A DNA stretch of 64,000 nt from Pseudeuparius sepicola (Eukaryota; Arthropoda; Insecta; Coleoptera; Anthribidae). Positions 35,801 to 50,800 of this stretch are shown piece after piece. Below the pieces are notes generated by a model that saw only the letters and a list, made by a program, of their open reading frames with translations, did not search any database and was not told where the DNA came from. Made by a program: the position numbers and the translations under genes. Within the stretch, counting starts at the first letter, position 1. Each line of letters opens with the position of its first letter. The stretch spans positions 16,100,501-16,164,500 of the forward strand of contig OY987301.1 in assembly GCA_963920635.1 (NCBI GenBank). Direction: 5' to 3'.

Positions 35801-38800
35801 AATTACGAAAGTCTAGGCCTTCTTACTACTATTCTGATTTTTACGAGTTTTAAATTTTTTAGCAGAAATAAATCAAAGTATACCTAGGCTTTTGAAATTC
35901 TTTCACACCTATCCATTTTTTCATTGTGAACAAGTTTTCTTAATAACATTTTAATGTGAAAGCTACACAAAGTGGACTTTTCTAAAGAAAAGTGGGAAAA
36001 AATGCCCAAAAATCAAAGTAGGCCTAGACTTTCGAAATTTCGCAAACCTACTCAGTCCTTCATTCTGAACAAGTTTCCTTAATAACATTTTGTCGTAAAA
36101 CCTACAGAAAGAGCACTTTACTGATGTGAAAAATTAGTTTTTTCAAAATTCCCAAGGCATACGAGATTTTTCGAAAATAAAATTACGTCACAAATTAGTT
36201 TAAAACCAAGCAGGGCTTATCCCCAGAAGCTCAAATTTCAACTCGAAATTTTTTTGTCATTTACACCCCACGTGCACTCAATCCGTGGACACACTGTATA
36301 CTGTTTGGATGATATTAGTCACAGATTTAATTAAATAACCATACATTTTGCCTTTATCTAATAACACCTACTTATTATACCCTTGAAAATAAAAAAATGC
36401 CTACTTATTATACCCTTGAAATTGAAATTTAGAAATTTTTTTCACAATGACTAACAATAATTTTGGTAATGGCAAATAGAAATTTGGACTTTAATGTATG
36501 GATTTCCTGAGACGGACGAAAATTGCAACTGAGTATGTTTGCAAAATTACGAAAGTCTAGGCCTTCTTACTACTATTCTGATTTTTACGAGTTTTAAATT
36601 TTTTAGCAGAAATAAATCAAAGTATACCTAGGCTTTTGAAATTCTTTCACACCTATCCATTTTTTCATTGTGAACAAGTTTTCTTAATAACATTTTAATG
36701 TGAAAGCTACACAAAGTGGACTTTTCTAAAGAAAAGTGGGAAAAAATGCCCAAAAATCAAAGTAGGCCTAGACTTTCGAAATTTCGCAAACCTACTCAGT
36801 CCTTCATTCTGAACAAGTTTCCTTAATAACATTTTGTCGTAAAACCTACAGAAAGAGCACTTTACTGATGTGAAAAATTAGTTTTTTCAAAATTCCCAAG
36901 GCATACGAGATTTTTCGAAAATAAAATTACGTCACAAATTAGTTTAAAACCAAGCAGGGCTTATCCCCAGAAGCTCAAATTTCAACTCGAAATTTTTTTG
37001 TCATTTACACCCCACGTGCACTCAATCCGTGGACACACTGTATACTGTTTGGATGATATTAGTCACAGATTTAATTAAATAACCATACATTTTGCCTTTA
37101 TCTAATAACACCTACTTATTATACCCTTGAAAATAAAAAAATGCCTACTTATTATACCCTTGAAATTGAAATTTAGAAATTTTTTTCACAATGACTAACA
37201 ATAATTTTGGTAATGGCAAATAGAAATTTGGACTTTAATGTATGGATTTCCTGAGACGGACGAAAATTGCATATTAATTATTTTTTGTACAAATTAATTA
37301 AATATTTGTTTGTTTGATTTGGTTAAATAATTAAATAGAAAAGAATATTCTGTTTCTTTATTGCCATTGATTGTTCTCAAAAAAATATATTATATAGGTA
37401 ATAGGTATTAATGTTTGTAAAACTATTAAAAACAATATACCTACAGCATAACAAAATATTCGATGTTTGAAATAGACGTTTTAAATTTTTGCTGCATTTC
37501 CACAAAATTCAATAATAAAGAGTGTCTAATATTTCATACTATATAGTCCTATTTTTTTTTCTAAAAATGGCTGGGCAACGTTCAATGTTTCTGAAAGAGG
37601 TTTATCAATAACTGGGGAATTTCAGAAAATCCTTGAATATACCGTTATTAGAACTCCAGTTCTTCTGGAAGAAGAACCGTAAGTCTTTGAGTAAAAAAAT
37701 ATCATATTTATTGAATCCTTTTATAATACCAGAAACCATATAACTATAGAATTGCAAATGATGCATTTGATGTTTTAGTTTAATTACTACTTCGATGTCT
37801 ACTTATTGGAAAGACTAAAAAGTTTTTCCAAAGTTAAAAAATAGAGAGTATATCTTATTGCAATAGAGACAAAGAGGTACTATAAACTAAAATATGTACT
37901 TAAAATCAATGAACTTTATTTTCTTTTTATTTTAAACACAAGTTATGCCTTTCGCATTTATATGAAAAGGGCTCCCACGCATTATGTTGCTTTCCAGAGC
38001 TTTATTTACATGAAAGAGACATAAATGCCATAAGCTTTTGAGTATATTCACTCATCTGCACCTGATATTAGAAGTATATATACTTCCATTTCAGCCAGTG
38101 GAATAATGTGGGGGTTTGCCTTGAAACCCAGAGCACAGCTTACCTTAGGGTAAGCTGTGCCCAGGGATTTCTACTTGAATTATTCTCAAAACAGCCACCG
38201 TTTTTGCATTGGTGTAGCCTCCAGCCAAATCTTTATCATCCTGGCAAAGTTTTAATAACATACAACGCAAAGGTATTAATTCATTTTCATTGTTTGATGT
38301 AATTTGTAAGGCAAATGAAACACCTGAGTCAATGCCAGGGGGCACAATATACTTTAATTTTAAAATTGAAATAACAACTTTCAGTTCTGTGGATATTTGG
38401 GATATAAAGTGCTATGACTGCCGAACCTCCACAAAACATCGCTAATAGGGAGTTGTAAAGAATCCGCCATCTTGGAGCGGCGGCCATTTTGAAGAAATGA
38501 CAATATTGAACAGGTATATATAGATTGTATTGTCATTGTCACCAGTACCTAAGTTATCTGATTACTTTGACCAGCGTCCAGCACCAAATGTGTGCAAAAT
38601 TTCAGCTCAATTATTGATTAGGTGGAACTGGATTTAAAATGCAGTTTTAAGATTTGAGCCACACATATAGTATAACTAACATACTAACAGGTGATTTTAA
38701 ATAAAAGTGATAAAATCAAAAAGGGATAGCAAAATATGTTATTAAAATATATGCTGAAAAAATAAGTAGATATATCTTTACATTTTCAAACAACAAATAG

Positions 38801-41800
38801 GCCAACAGCGGGGACACTTATTGGGGCTCTAGGTTCTGCATTTGAAAAGGTAGTCCAAATCACGCAAGGTTAGTCCTATAAAATAACCTCAGTCCAAATT
38901 ACATTAATTTACATTGGCGTAACTTTGCATTTTCTCTACTATAAAAATCCCAGTCTCAAAAAATTGCGCTAATAGTTTGAGATAACCCATCCGCTATATC
39001 GATTTTTCAGTAGGTATAGTTAGATAACGGATAAAGAGAACGACCGCAAGCGTGAAAATATCCAAATTAAAACATTCGTTTCATAATACACAAATTCTAC
39101 TCGCTTCGCTCATTAGGTATCAGGTGTGAATAATTACTATTCCTGGCTGGTGGTGGTGATAAATAATATATCCGTTGGATGAACGAAAGATTTACGACAT
39201 GCCAATTGAACAGAAAAAATAAATAAACGAAACCAAAGAGAATAGGGCCAAAGTCCCTTATTGTCGAATTTCCGCTGGCTGTGGAAATAATAAATAGCGG
39301 AACCGCACCACCTGCGGTACAAGATAGGGGGCTTCCCGACGATATCTCATATTTTATGTGTCTCGCCAACTTATTAAAGGGACTATCTTGTGCGACGCTG
39401 TGCTTTATACCGGGTAGGTACAGAATAAAAACGTTACCGAAAAATTCCATTTTGTCCGTGGCGAATATAAGAATTTTCTCAATTTTCCCATGTTGCTCAC
39501 AATAGATAAAAACTGCCGCCCGAGTGCTAAAAAAAAAACAGGTATACTTGACCCTACTGCCTACTGCGCACGACAAGGCGCAGCAAACGAAAAGAATTCG
39601 CCTTTATTTTAAATCTAATTATTAGCGGTATGAAGTCTCAATACGCCTAGGCTTTTGCAATTTTGCGCACGTACTCAGTTTTTCCTAAATAACATTTTGT
39701 AGCAAAACCTTCAAAAAGTGCAATAATTTACTGGTGTGATTTTTTATATTTCCAAAGCATACGTGATTTTTCCAAACTAAATTATGTCGCAACTGGATCC
39801 CAGAAGGTCAAATTTCAATTCCATTTTTTTGTGTTTTAAAAGAGTCGTTTATTCACCTATAAATAATAAATAATAAATGATTTTCTTTAATGCCTATTAT
39901 TTATTTAGGGTTAAAACTGGAACACCCCTTTTTCGCAGTATAGGTTTTTACAGGTAGGTACTTATAAATATGATAAATACCAAATGCATTACTGTGGTTG
40001 CCGCACTTGAGTCATTTTTTCAAAATATAAAAAAGAAATCAATCAAACGAACTGGCGTTATGTTGAGAGTCTCCATACTCAGGCTAGAGGTTCAATTGAT
40101 TTCTAAAATTAGAAATGTTAAGGACTTCGTCCCAGTTTTTCACATTATTACGGTGGAACCCCCCAAATTGCTTTGTCAAGTCAAAATTATGAACTGAATC
40201 GAAGCGCCGCGGTGATACGTATATAAAAAGGGAAACCGTCTCACTATAGCTCACGACACGGCACATACAACCAGACCCCTTTTAAGCTTCTGTGAACCAT
40301 GAATTCTAATTTTAGCACGAGAATAGGCTTTTAGAAGTGAATTCTCCACAGATCGGGAGACGCAGACTGGAGGAAAAAAATTCTCAAAGACCGACCCATT
40401 GCCGCATATCTGAAGTAGGTAGGTATCTAATGGTGTAGAGGTAAGGAATCGTATTTAAATGTCAGCACTGCGCTTGTTAGATTTGAAGTTTCAGTGTTCC
40501 TACTCGATAATTCTTATTGTGATAAACTCTGGCGCAGCAACAAAGACAAAAAAAATATCATCAATATCATCATCATTAGGTACTAAAAAAAACCTCGGAA
40601 GTGCTGACTCTACAGTGGCTCTCTATCACCAAAGAAAATACTACTAAAGTCCTTGGTCTCTGGCACAGTCTGTGGTATCTGGTCTATCCAAGTTACAGCG
40701 GCAGTAGATATAAACAAAGTCACATGACCGCATTGCGATCGATTACTAGGGTCTGACTAATATGAGATTTCAAATGGCTTGTATTTCTGAACTAATTCTT
40801 TTAGAAGTTCTAAAAATTGTGTTTTTACCTTTCGTGGATCTTTATAAATTTCCTTAAATTAAGTAGCAAAATAAATTTACAGAATATACTGCTAGCGATC
40901 CGATCTAAAATATGCAGGAAACTCGACTGAGGGAAGAGCCGGCATTCTGCTCGCCGCGTAAACACTTGACATTTTATGGCGGCCAGACCAATAAGAGAAT
41001 AAGTCACGTGGTGGCCAATGTTTTGATCCACTGCCTCTGTAACTTGGATACACTTTTTTTAGTAGTATTTTCTTTGCCATCACCAAAATACTGAAAATAT
41101 CAACCTTTCGAAAATTCGTACATTTTGTTAACGCCCGCTCTTGGTCTATTAGATTTGATTTGACATTAAGACATATCCAAATTGAATATCTCTACCTAGG
41201 TCAAGTATGACGAGCCACGGCGCTTCCCAACAGGAACTCCAAACTGCTGCCCCTTGTGCAACCTCCATGTAAAATAGATTTTTATTCCTACCTACTAAAA
41301 TATTTATACTGAAAGATTGCGCTGGTAACGATTTCGCAATGTGTACGAAAAGTTAAATGTGCCTTTATTGGCCGGGTTTGAATATTTGGTCACTTTTGAT
41401 GGGCGATGGCTTTTGATGTTTACATCTGGTCAAGGACTACTTATTGAAAAATACTTAACTAACGATTTCTGAGCTGACGATTTTTATATACTTCACTGCT
41501 GATTTCAATAGAAAATAACTATTTGTGCTAAAGCTCAATTTTATTTATTTTTAAAACGATTTATTTTTCTTGATAATTCATAATTTACGAGTAGGTTAGT
41601 GGCTTTTAAAAATATCTATCACATTATGAAATAAAACACGATAACTGCATAAATAGTGGACATTTTATATTTCTAGGTATAAAAATTGAGAATGCATGTA
41701 AGTAATTATTAATTTTTGTTTTATTAGTTATTTCACATGTACAGAGTGTTTCACTTAAGAGCGAAACAACCTTATAACTTCTTTAATTTTTAACCGACCA

Positions 41801-44800
41801 GAACGAAATTTTTACCAAAGGTAGATGGCATTGTTTCCTACATATTTCCAAAAAATTTGTTGTCTACATCAAAGTCAAAGCCACGACCTGCGATGCCACA
41901 ATCGAAGCTAAAAATCTGAAAGTCATATTAGGCTTAAAAAAACGCACTAAAAAAAGTTGTTTAGAATCGATCCAGAAACCTAAATCCAAAATTTTTGTCA
42001 AAATAAAAAAATATTAAATAAAAAATAAGTAAAAATTTAAAAAAATAAATTTTGTTTTGTAGCTTTTAATTTTGTTTTAAAATGATTACTTTTTGAAAAC
42101 AACTTGCCTTCAAAACTTCAAGAAAAGGTGATAATGGGCAAAAACTCAAAGTTAACAAAAAGAAAAAACTAGTAACCGCATACACGTGTTTCATGCTATT
42201 TGGCAATCATCAGTACGGTGTAACATTAACCAAATCAAAAGATAGGCATGATTTGGGAAGCAACAAATGAAGTCCAGACAGGAGCCAACAGCACATTTGC
42301 AGCTTCAGTCAGCACATCCCCTGTTTTGGGGCTTGTACTAACATCGCCACGGAGGCTGCTAAAGCGACCTGCGTGGAAATCTTCATAACCCAAGATACAA
42401 TACAATACAATACCCAAATCATGCCTATCTTTTGATTTGGTTAATGTTACACCGTACTGATGATTGCCAAATAGCATGAAACACGTGTATGCGGTTACTA
42501 GTTTTTTCTTTTTGTTAACTTTGAGTGTTTGCCCATTATCACCTTTTCTTGTAATTATTACATTTACACTAGCTATTCTTACATTCTTATCTTCAAAACT
42601 TCCATGGCACACTTTTCTAAACGCATTATACAGGGTGGTCACTTTTTCGATGCTCACCATTGGGATCTCGTAAACGGTAACTCAAAATCTAGCAGCGCTA
42701 GAAAATTTTTGAGTCAACTAGTGGAAAGAGCGTGTTTGAAAACATAAGAATACAAAATTTTGTAAAGTATGAGCTATTTCCGGAATTGGCGGTTTTCAGA
42801 TTTTTCAGAATATTTCAGAAACGGAATGAGCTATTTTCGATTTCGAATGAGGACTAAAATGCGCAACTTTTCTATAAATCTTACCCCTCTATCTTTTACC
42901 GTTTCCGAAATAGTAATGATGAGCATTGAAAAAGTGACCACACCGTATTCTTAAATTGCTATTTTTGGCTTATTTTTTTATTTAATATTTTTTGATTTTG
43001 ATAAAATTTTGGATTTAGGGTCCTGTATCGATTCTGAACAACTTCTTTTAGTAAATTTTCTTGAAAAAAAAACCATAATTATACATGATTTTCGGATTTT
43101 TAGCTTCGATTGTGGCATCGCAGCATTGCAGGTGACTTTGACTTTGGAGTAGGCAACTAATTTTTTGGAAATAAGTAGGCAACAATGCCATCTACCTTTG
43201 GTAAAAATTTTGTTCTGGTCGGTTAAAAATTAAAGAAGTTATAGGGGTGTTTCTCTCTTAAGTGAGACTCTGTATATTCAAAGTACTAATATTTTTACAT
43301 TATTTCCTCGTGTTGAAACTTTTTACAGGAGATTAGATTACATTATTTGTGCTTTGTGAAGAAAAAACCTACAAAACATAAAAAATTAAACAAAATGGTT
43401 GTTCTTAAGAGTATTTTGGATACTTTCAGTGTTATTAATATGAACATAAAAACTAAATATGGTCGGTTGTTACGTTTTCTTTTTAACGTGATCTGAACCC
43501 ATCTCTGTGCACCCAAATACCACCCAAATCTGCCTAACTTCGCGTCCAAAATCGACACTCACCACTGCATCGTGAAGACGTTGGTAAGCGGCGGTTCGTA
43601 GCTCCTGGACCCGTCCCTCGCCGCGCTCTGCAGGGCGTCGAGGTGGCCGGCCAGGTGGGGCAGCCTGCCCCGCATCAATTCCCTGAAAACGGCCATGTCG
43701 ACCGACAGTCCTCGCAGGCTGTCGGCGAAGTACGATTCGGGCAGAACGCCCTCGATCAAGTAGATCATGAGCTTCAGCGCGTCGCCTTCGCTGCGCTCCG
43801 TCACCTGCAGCATGAGGGCGGCCAGCATGTTGAAGCCTTGGCAATAGCCTGGAACAAGATGAAAGATAAAACAGTCGCAGTTTATAAAAAAAGCAATATC
43901 TGCAAACGGTAACATCGTTGGGGAAAGGCCTTGGGTCTTTTCCACAAGGTTGAAGTTAGATAATTTTTACGGTTGCAAAGAACGTAATGAGGTGCCCCGT
44001 GGATACCAACCAATTTTCTTATTTTATTCTATCAAATAATTAAAATATCTCGTTTCAAATTCATCGGGTTAGGGACCAAGCCGCCGAATCACGGTAATAA
44101 ATTTAATCTAAAAACCATGTTGTTTATATTGGGTAAGTGCCGAAACCCAGGAGGAGTCGGCCAAGGAAATTAAGGTTCCCCGAAAAACATGCTCCAAACC
44201 CATGTTTGTTTATATTATGTCCTATCCGCCGACAAATACGTGAGTTTCTAGCGAACACCTGCAGACCCCGAATCACGGCGAAAACAATGTCCCCATCTGA
44301 TATAAAAGAGGGTTACTCCCAAACGGAAGCCCGTCGTCGTCGACCACCACTTGTAGGGCGAAGTTCTGCCCGAGAAACCAGCGAGCGTCCGATGCCAAGC
44401 CAGCCATGAGAAGAAGCCGTAGAAGATCTCGAGTTGCAGGGCGAAGTACTGGCCGAGACGTCATCTAGAGTCTGCCGTCTTGCCTGCCATAGATTCAGCA
44501 CCAGAGCCGGCCTTAGCACAGTATGCTGCCCGTTGAACTGACCAAAAAGTAAGCGATTGAATTTTGTTTTGTTGGATTTTGTCGACTGAGTTGCCTTTCT
44601 CTTTGCAGTTAAGTTATTTATTTTAATTTATTTTATTTTGAATGTTAGTACTGTTTATTTGAGGTATCGAAAGGGATGGTTATATTTTTATTTTAAAACA
44701 GTGTCGTTATAGTTATGAATATTTTACGCTAAATTTTGGGTATTTTTAAATACGTGTTTGTGCCAATTTCAAGTTATTATAACAATTTTGTGTCTCTGTT

Positions 44801-47800
44801 ATCAATTTCGAGTCATTTTTGAGAATTTACATATTTTTATTAACATTTGTGTGATCGGGCGAGCTAATTTGTGTGCCAATAATTTTTATATATTATTCTT
44901 GGAATATTTTGAGCTCCATTCACGTACTATTTCTGCAGGTTTTGTTATCAGTTTATGCTATAAGCTAGTATTGTTCGTCACGTAGGTTTGAAACCAGTTA
45001 CTAAAATTTATAGATAATTATTTTGCGCTAAATTCTTTATTGTCGATTCTTTTCTATTATATTTACTTAGTAATATTTTAATAATTCAATTGTACACATT
45101 TATGCATTCTCAAGTCATTTTACTGTATTCGTAACTGAAATATTTTATACGCCATAGGCGTACCATTTACCTTTTCAATATATGTATTAAAATTTCCCTG
45201 TTGTTTCCGTTAATCCCTAGACCCACACCAAAAATAAGTTAACTTATGGACCGCCTTATACATACCGCTCGACCACCTAACATCTAAAACAAAGGTGGGC
45301 ACCATAGTAATCTGTAATAGACCGGAAGATAGTGACAGATTTTTGGGCGTGATTTTACTCAGTATGCCTTTCAAAGGGCATTATGTTGCGTATATTATCA
45401 CAATAATAAGGTATGAATCAGAGAGTCATCCTGGGTTCTTCGTATGGAAAATTGACTTTTCATTTATTCGAAAAATATGCGCTTTGATATGATTTTAGTC
45501 AGGCCGCCATGTGTTTTATTTATAATGAAGTCTGAAATAGAAAATTCCTCGGAAAACGCTAGGCATACCGTTAACGAGGACCCAAAGGGCTACTATTGTC
45601 ACGTGAACCTGTATTTTAATAATTAATTTTTCCACGTTTTTGAAAAACCTGCCAATGATAAGTAGGTATCTAAGTTCTTGTCATAAAACTGCTGAAGAAA
45701 AGATGGCAAACCGTCTGCGTATGTACAAATACACTTTACATAAAATAAATCGTTTAAGAGGAGGTTGTCGACAGCGAAAGTGACGTTAGATTTCGCATTT
45801 TTTTAAGTTGTATCATTGATTCAGGTATTTTATTCAATGGTTGTATAGCATAAGATCTAATAACATTTTACCTGGCACAAATTTAGTACAAACATCTTTG
45901 TCTTCATTTTAATCATAAGATCTTAAAAGCGTATGCCCTGGAATTATTGTTTTTCCCAAGGTTTTCATAACCTATAAAACAAAACACTGCTTGTATAATA
46001 TCGAAGACAGAGATGTTTGTACTACATTTTTGCCAGGTAAAATATTATTAGATTTGATGCTATACAACTTAAAAAAATACGAAATCTAACATCACTTTCG
46101 CTGTCGGCAACCCCCTCTTAAGTGATTAAATAACATTCCTTGGACATGCGCAAACGGTATGCCATCTTTTCTTCAGCAGTTGTATGACAAGAATTTACAT
46201 ACTTCTCATTGGCAGCCTGTTCTGAAACGTGGAAAAATTAATTATTAAAATACAAGTTCACGTGACACTAATAGCCCTTTGGGCCCACGCTAACGGTATG
46301 CCTATGGTTTTCCGACGAATTTTCTATTTTGAACTTTACTATAAAACACATGGCATCCTGAGACTAAAATTATATTTAAAAAAGCATTTTTTTTTCGAAT
46401 AAATGAAAACACAGTTTTTCATATGAAGAACCTAGGAAGACTCTCTGATTCATACCTTATTATTGTGAAAATATACGCAAAATAATGCCCTTTGAAAAGC
46501 ACACTGAGTAAAATCACGTCCAAAAATGTGTCCCTGTCTCCCTGTCTATAAGTACTCTAATGTAGTAGAGCCATGGCTCTACACAATTTTTTTACCTACG
46601 TACCCTGTTCCATTTATTTTTTAGGCAATTGACGTCATGCGTAAGGCCGCGGAACACTGGGAAAAAATATGTTGGAAAAAAAATGTCGTAAAAAAGTCCA
46701 TGTTATCTAACAACTATTAAGTTGTCCAGCAGAGAAAATTAATAGCTTTGAAACTCCACCACAACCTCATCCGAAAAACAGGCTATACATCTGTGTCCCG
46801 TGAAGTAATGTGACGATTTATATATCACATAGATAGTATACGCGTCACTGCACCAATAGGTACAGCATTTATAGTTTATAGCCACCTTATTTATGCATAT
46901 AATTAAATAATAATATACAGGGAGATTCACTTTTAAATATCGAAAATTTAAGAGTCGATAGAACATGAAAAATAATGTGAGTTTCCTATATAAACTTAAT
47001 TCGTTTGGGCCTTAGTTTTCAAGATACAGGGTGGTCAAGTTTTAAAAATAAAATGGTTCTATTTTTTTTTCTACGTAAATATTAGAGATATCAAAATTAA
47101 ATTTAGTGCACAAGATATGCGAATATATAGGACTACAGAAGTACAAAATATCACATTTTAAAATTTACCAGTGGCGGAGATATGGGTAATTGGTATTAAT
47201 AATTCGACAAAAAAAAACTCGCTTTATCTTTTCATGTTTTATCGATTCTTAAATTTTCGGTATATAAAAGTGAATCACCCTGTATTTGTAGTAGTATACA
47301 GTATAATTAATACAATCCAGTATTATTTTTATTCCTTATAACCATTAACAAAGAAGTAAATTTATTAAATCATGAACAAACCCTATAAAGTCTATCCAAG
47401 TTACAGAGGCAGTAGATATAAACAGTCACATGACCGCATTGCGATCGATTACCAGGGTCGGACTAATAGGTATATGAGATTCTGCAACAAGTCTGCGCGC
47501 GATCCTATACCTATGCAAGAAACTAGACTGAGGGAAGAGCCGGCCCTGTATTCCACTCGCCGCCTAAACAATTGAGATTTTACGACTTCCAGACCAATAA
47601 GAGAATAGGTCAAATCGCGACCACGTGGTGGGCAATGTTTTGAATTCACTGCCTCTGTAACTTGGATCTAGTATAGTACGAGTTTTTGATGACGTCAGCA
47701 AGCACCTGCTTTTCAAATTTCAATTCTAATTTTTGGTCTAGTAAGGAGGAAAAAACACAACTTTTGGATACTTTGAAGGCATTACACCTATATTATGAAA

Positions 47801-50800
47801 TAAGCGCAAAAAAACGTGAAAAAAATGTACCTAATGGTAAAGCCCATTGTGGTTTTCATCCGCCCACAGAAAGCGATTTTAATGTTAAAATCAACATTAA
47901 TATTATTAATAACTAATATAAATTGGTAAATTCGAAATACTTTCCAGGCATGATACCGAATAGAGTAGGTACGTGATAAATTAGTTGATACTATTATGAT
48001 AGGCAGCTGATGTATAAACTTCTTTATGTGTTGTGAAATGTCCGAAATTGGCTATTCGAAGCTGACGTATATGCCCCATAATTGCTTCTGACATGACTGA
48101 ATTCCTGTATTTCCTGAAAAGAGTTCGCTAATAAACATCATTTTAATTTACCATGTATATTTATAAAACTGTTAAAAATGATTCGCCTGTAGGATAGAAC
48201 GACCTTTAGATGTAAAATTCGTGTGGGTGTCTTTTGCTTGTATATGCACATTTTAAATAAACCTTTGATATTTTACCCTACAAGTACAGCAGCTCTACGG
48301 TAAAAATATAACATTTACGACAGTAGAAACGACAATTCATTGGAAACTCCATTATTATTAAATATAAAAAATCGGTTAAATTATAGAAAATTAATTACAT
48401 AATTTAAAGCTGATGTTAGACAAAAACACCCGGCATATTTATTATATTTTTTTATGGAAGTTATTGGAATTTAGAATAAAAATAGTCACTAAGTATAAAC
48501 TTTTTATTAGGATGAAATATAACGGAGGTACGTATATTAATATAAGGTCCAACACAAAAATAATGTGAATTTAGCCTATTACCTAAGCTATGGAAATAAA
48601 TGACATATAATTTCTCCCAATTTTTTTATTGTGACGTTATCTTAACGTTATCTTTTATTCAAGGCGGTACGATATAATGTTTGACGTTCTCAAAAATGTA
48701 GTTCGGAAAGAACAGGGTCCTCTTGAAAATTGTTCGAGCTGTTCTGAAAGTCCGACAAATGATTGAAGAACGACGCTTCTACTTTACCTACTGTTTTTTT
48801 TTCATAATTAAATTCTGTTGTTAATATTTAGTTTTTTTGTTCATAATAACTCCATTATATTATGTTATTGCCATTTGTTAGTTAGTTCTCGAATACACTG
48901 CTCCACAATCTCAGTTATTTTTCGAAAGGAAGACCGTTAAAATAGATACTTAATTCTGTGCACTTTTTGCATTACTTAATTAATTAATTAATTAATTAAT
49001 ATTTGTAAATTATTGTAGTAGTATGTAATTTTCGACAGAATGGAGAAATACAAATCATAATACAACATACCTAATTTCTTGAGAAGAAGTCCTGTTCTAT
49101 ATTATAGAATTTATTCCAGTTAAAGTTATTCTGTATATTGCCCTTTTATATTGTGGCAAGGGTGAAAATTATTAGTATTAAAATGGCCCAAAAAGAAGTT
49201 TAAATTGTTAGTGCTCCGCGCATTAGCTACCCTTAAACTAAGAGATTTACGTAGGTGATAAATTCATGAAATTTATACAGGAGGGAAAATGACTGTGATT
49301 GTATAGAGGGATGAGGGACATTAAGCGGTGGCTGTATAAATTATGGAACATTTAGCTATATGTGGGAATAAAGAGTAGCAGTATGTCACGGAACACACTT
49401 CTTCCAGTATTTTTTTTAGCAAAAAGGAAATCGACAGCGGAATATCGCGCACAGATAAGCGCATACTCCTTTATAATAATTATTATTATAATATCAACTG
49501 ACTTACCTGTAAGAAAGTTTGAGCTGAACTTCATTCTCATCGGACATTACAAAGAACACAGGTAGTTGCTTCAACCTGTACAAACTGTCTACAAACGTTA
49601 AAAGAAAAGGTGTTTTTTCTCCAACCGCCGCATTATCTAACCAGGCTACAACCTTATTACAAGTACATGTATATATTTAATTAATACGTGCTGTCAATTG
49701 CTATGCTTTATCGCAGCTAGGCCACATTTTGTCGCCTCTAATAATGCTATTCTTAATACATTATTATCGCTACAGTGACATTACTAACTTCCAACTCACA
49801 CAAGATGATCAACCTGAAAATTTATTGTCAAATAAGGTAACGAATATGTTTTAGTTACTTTTATAATAAAATTGGCTGAAACTAACGCAATCCTGTTTAC
49901 TAAACATATAAAAATGACATGGTTGGAGCAATGTTTGTATATATTCACACTATACAAATTGTATTAATTTATTGCAACTTTTGCATGCTTATACCTACTG
50001 TATGTATAGATATGCAAAAATTCAGCCAATTTTGATGATTGTATTTTAATAACAACTTGAAGTTTTACAGTTAAAATCAGGATATATGAATTCTGTTTTT
50101 CGAATCGAATAGATCATATTTAATCGAGTAAGCAATTTTGTTCGGAAAGACTCGACTGTGAATTCGATCACGCATCCAGCATTTCAAAAATTTGCTGTTG
50201 TCAGTATATTACCAAAACAAACAATTTCTTGCTTATAGTTAGTTCATCAACATGGCAACATGCTTTTATTCTGGAATAATTGTTAAGTATCACCTTGTCC
50301 AGTTATGCAATAAAGTTGTGTTCTTCAGGCCCTTATAATAATTTAATAATCATTCGGGCCTCATATTAAATAAATTCACTTTTATTTAAAATCTGTAGCG
50401 AATTGAGAATTCGGAAATCGCTAAGAATGATTTAAATCCATAAAAAAAGATTTAAATAACTTAAAATGACTTGCATATATAATTTTAAATAATTCTAAGT
50501 CGTTTTTTATAAAGATTTAAGGCGTCTAAGTTGATTTAAGATCGTTTTGAAGCATTCAAATTCCCTGTACCTAAATGGCTTAAATCTTTTCCAAAGAGTT
50601 AAATCTTCCAGTAAATCAAACATATACCTATACAATCAAATCACCCAAGTATTTATTATCGCTACAGTGACATTACTAACTTCCAACTCACACAAGATGA
50701 TCAACCTGAAAATTTATTGTCAAATAAGGTAACGAATATGTTTTAGTTACTTTTATAATAAAATTGGCTGAAACTAACGCAATCCTGTTTACTAAACATA

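Larger units (their letters stand above)
41740..43276. mobile_element. Large fold-back element (about 1.5 kb) with nested insertions
   Basis: Arms of about 300 bp: TACAGAGTGTTTCACTTAAG... to about 42030 and its complement from about 42955 to 43276 (ending ACTCTGTATA). Shared blocks include TTAACCGACCAGAACG, GTAGATGGCATTG, CAATCGAAGCTAAAAATC and TTTTGGATTTAGG. The interior holds a second inverted repeat (42121-42550) and a nested TACAGGGTGGTCAC element (42629-42947). Confidence 0.75.

Noticed and set aside
39097..39576. 159-codon minus-strand frame in a TBC1D30 intron
   Set aside because: No recognisable family, and composition is like the surrounding intron. Possibly a repeat frame.
40215..40265. 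TATA-like promoter (TATATAAAAAGGG)
   Set aside because: An isolated match in AT-rich intron DNA with no transcript unit attached; it could be part of a repeat.
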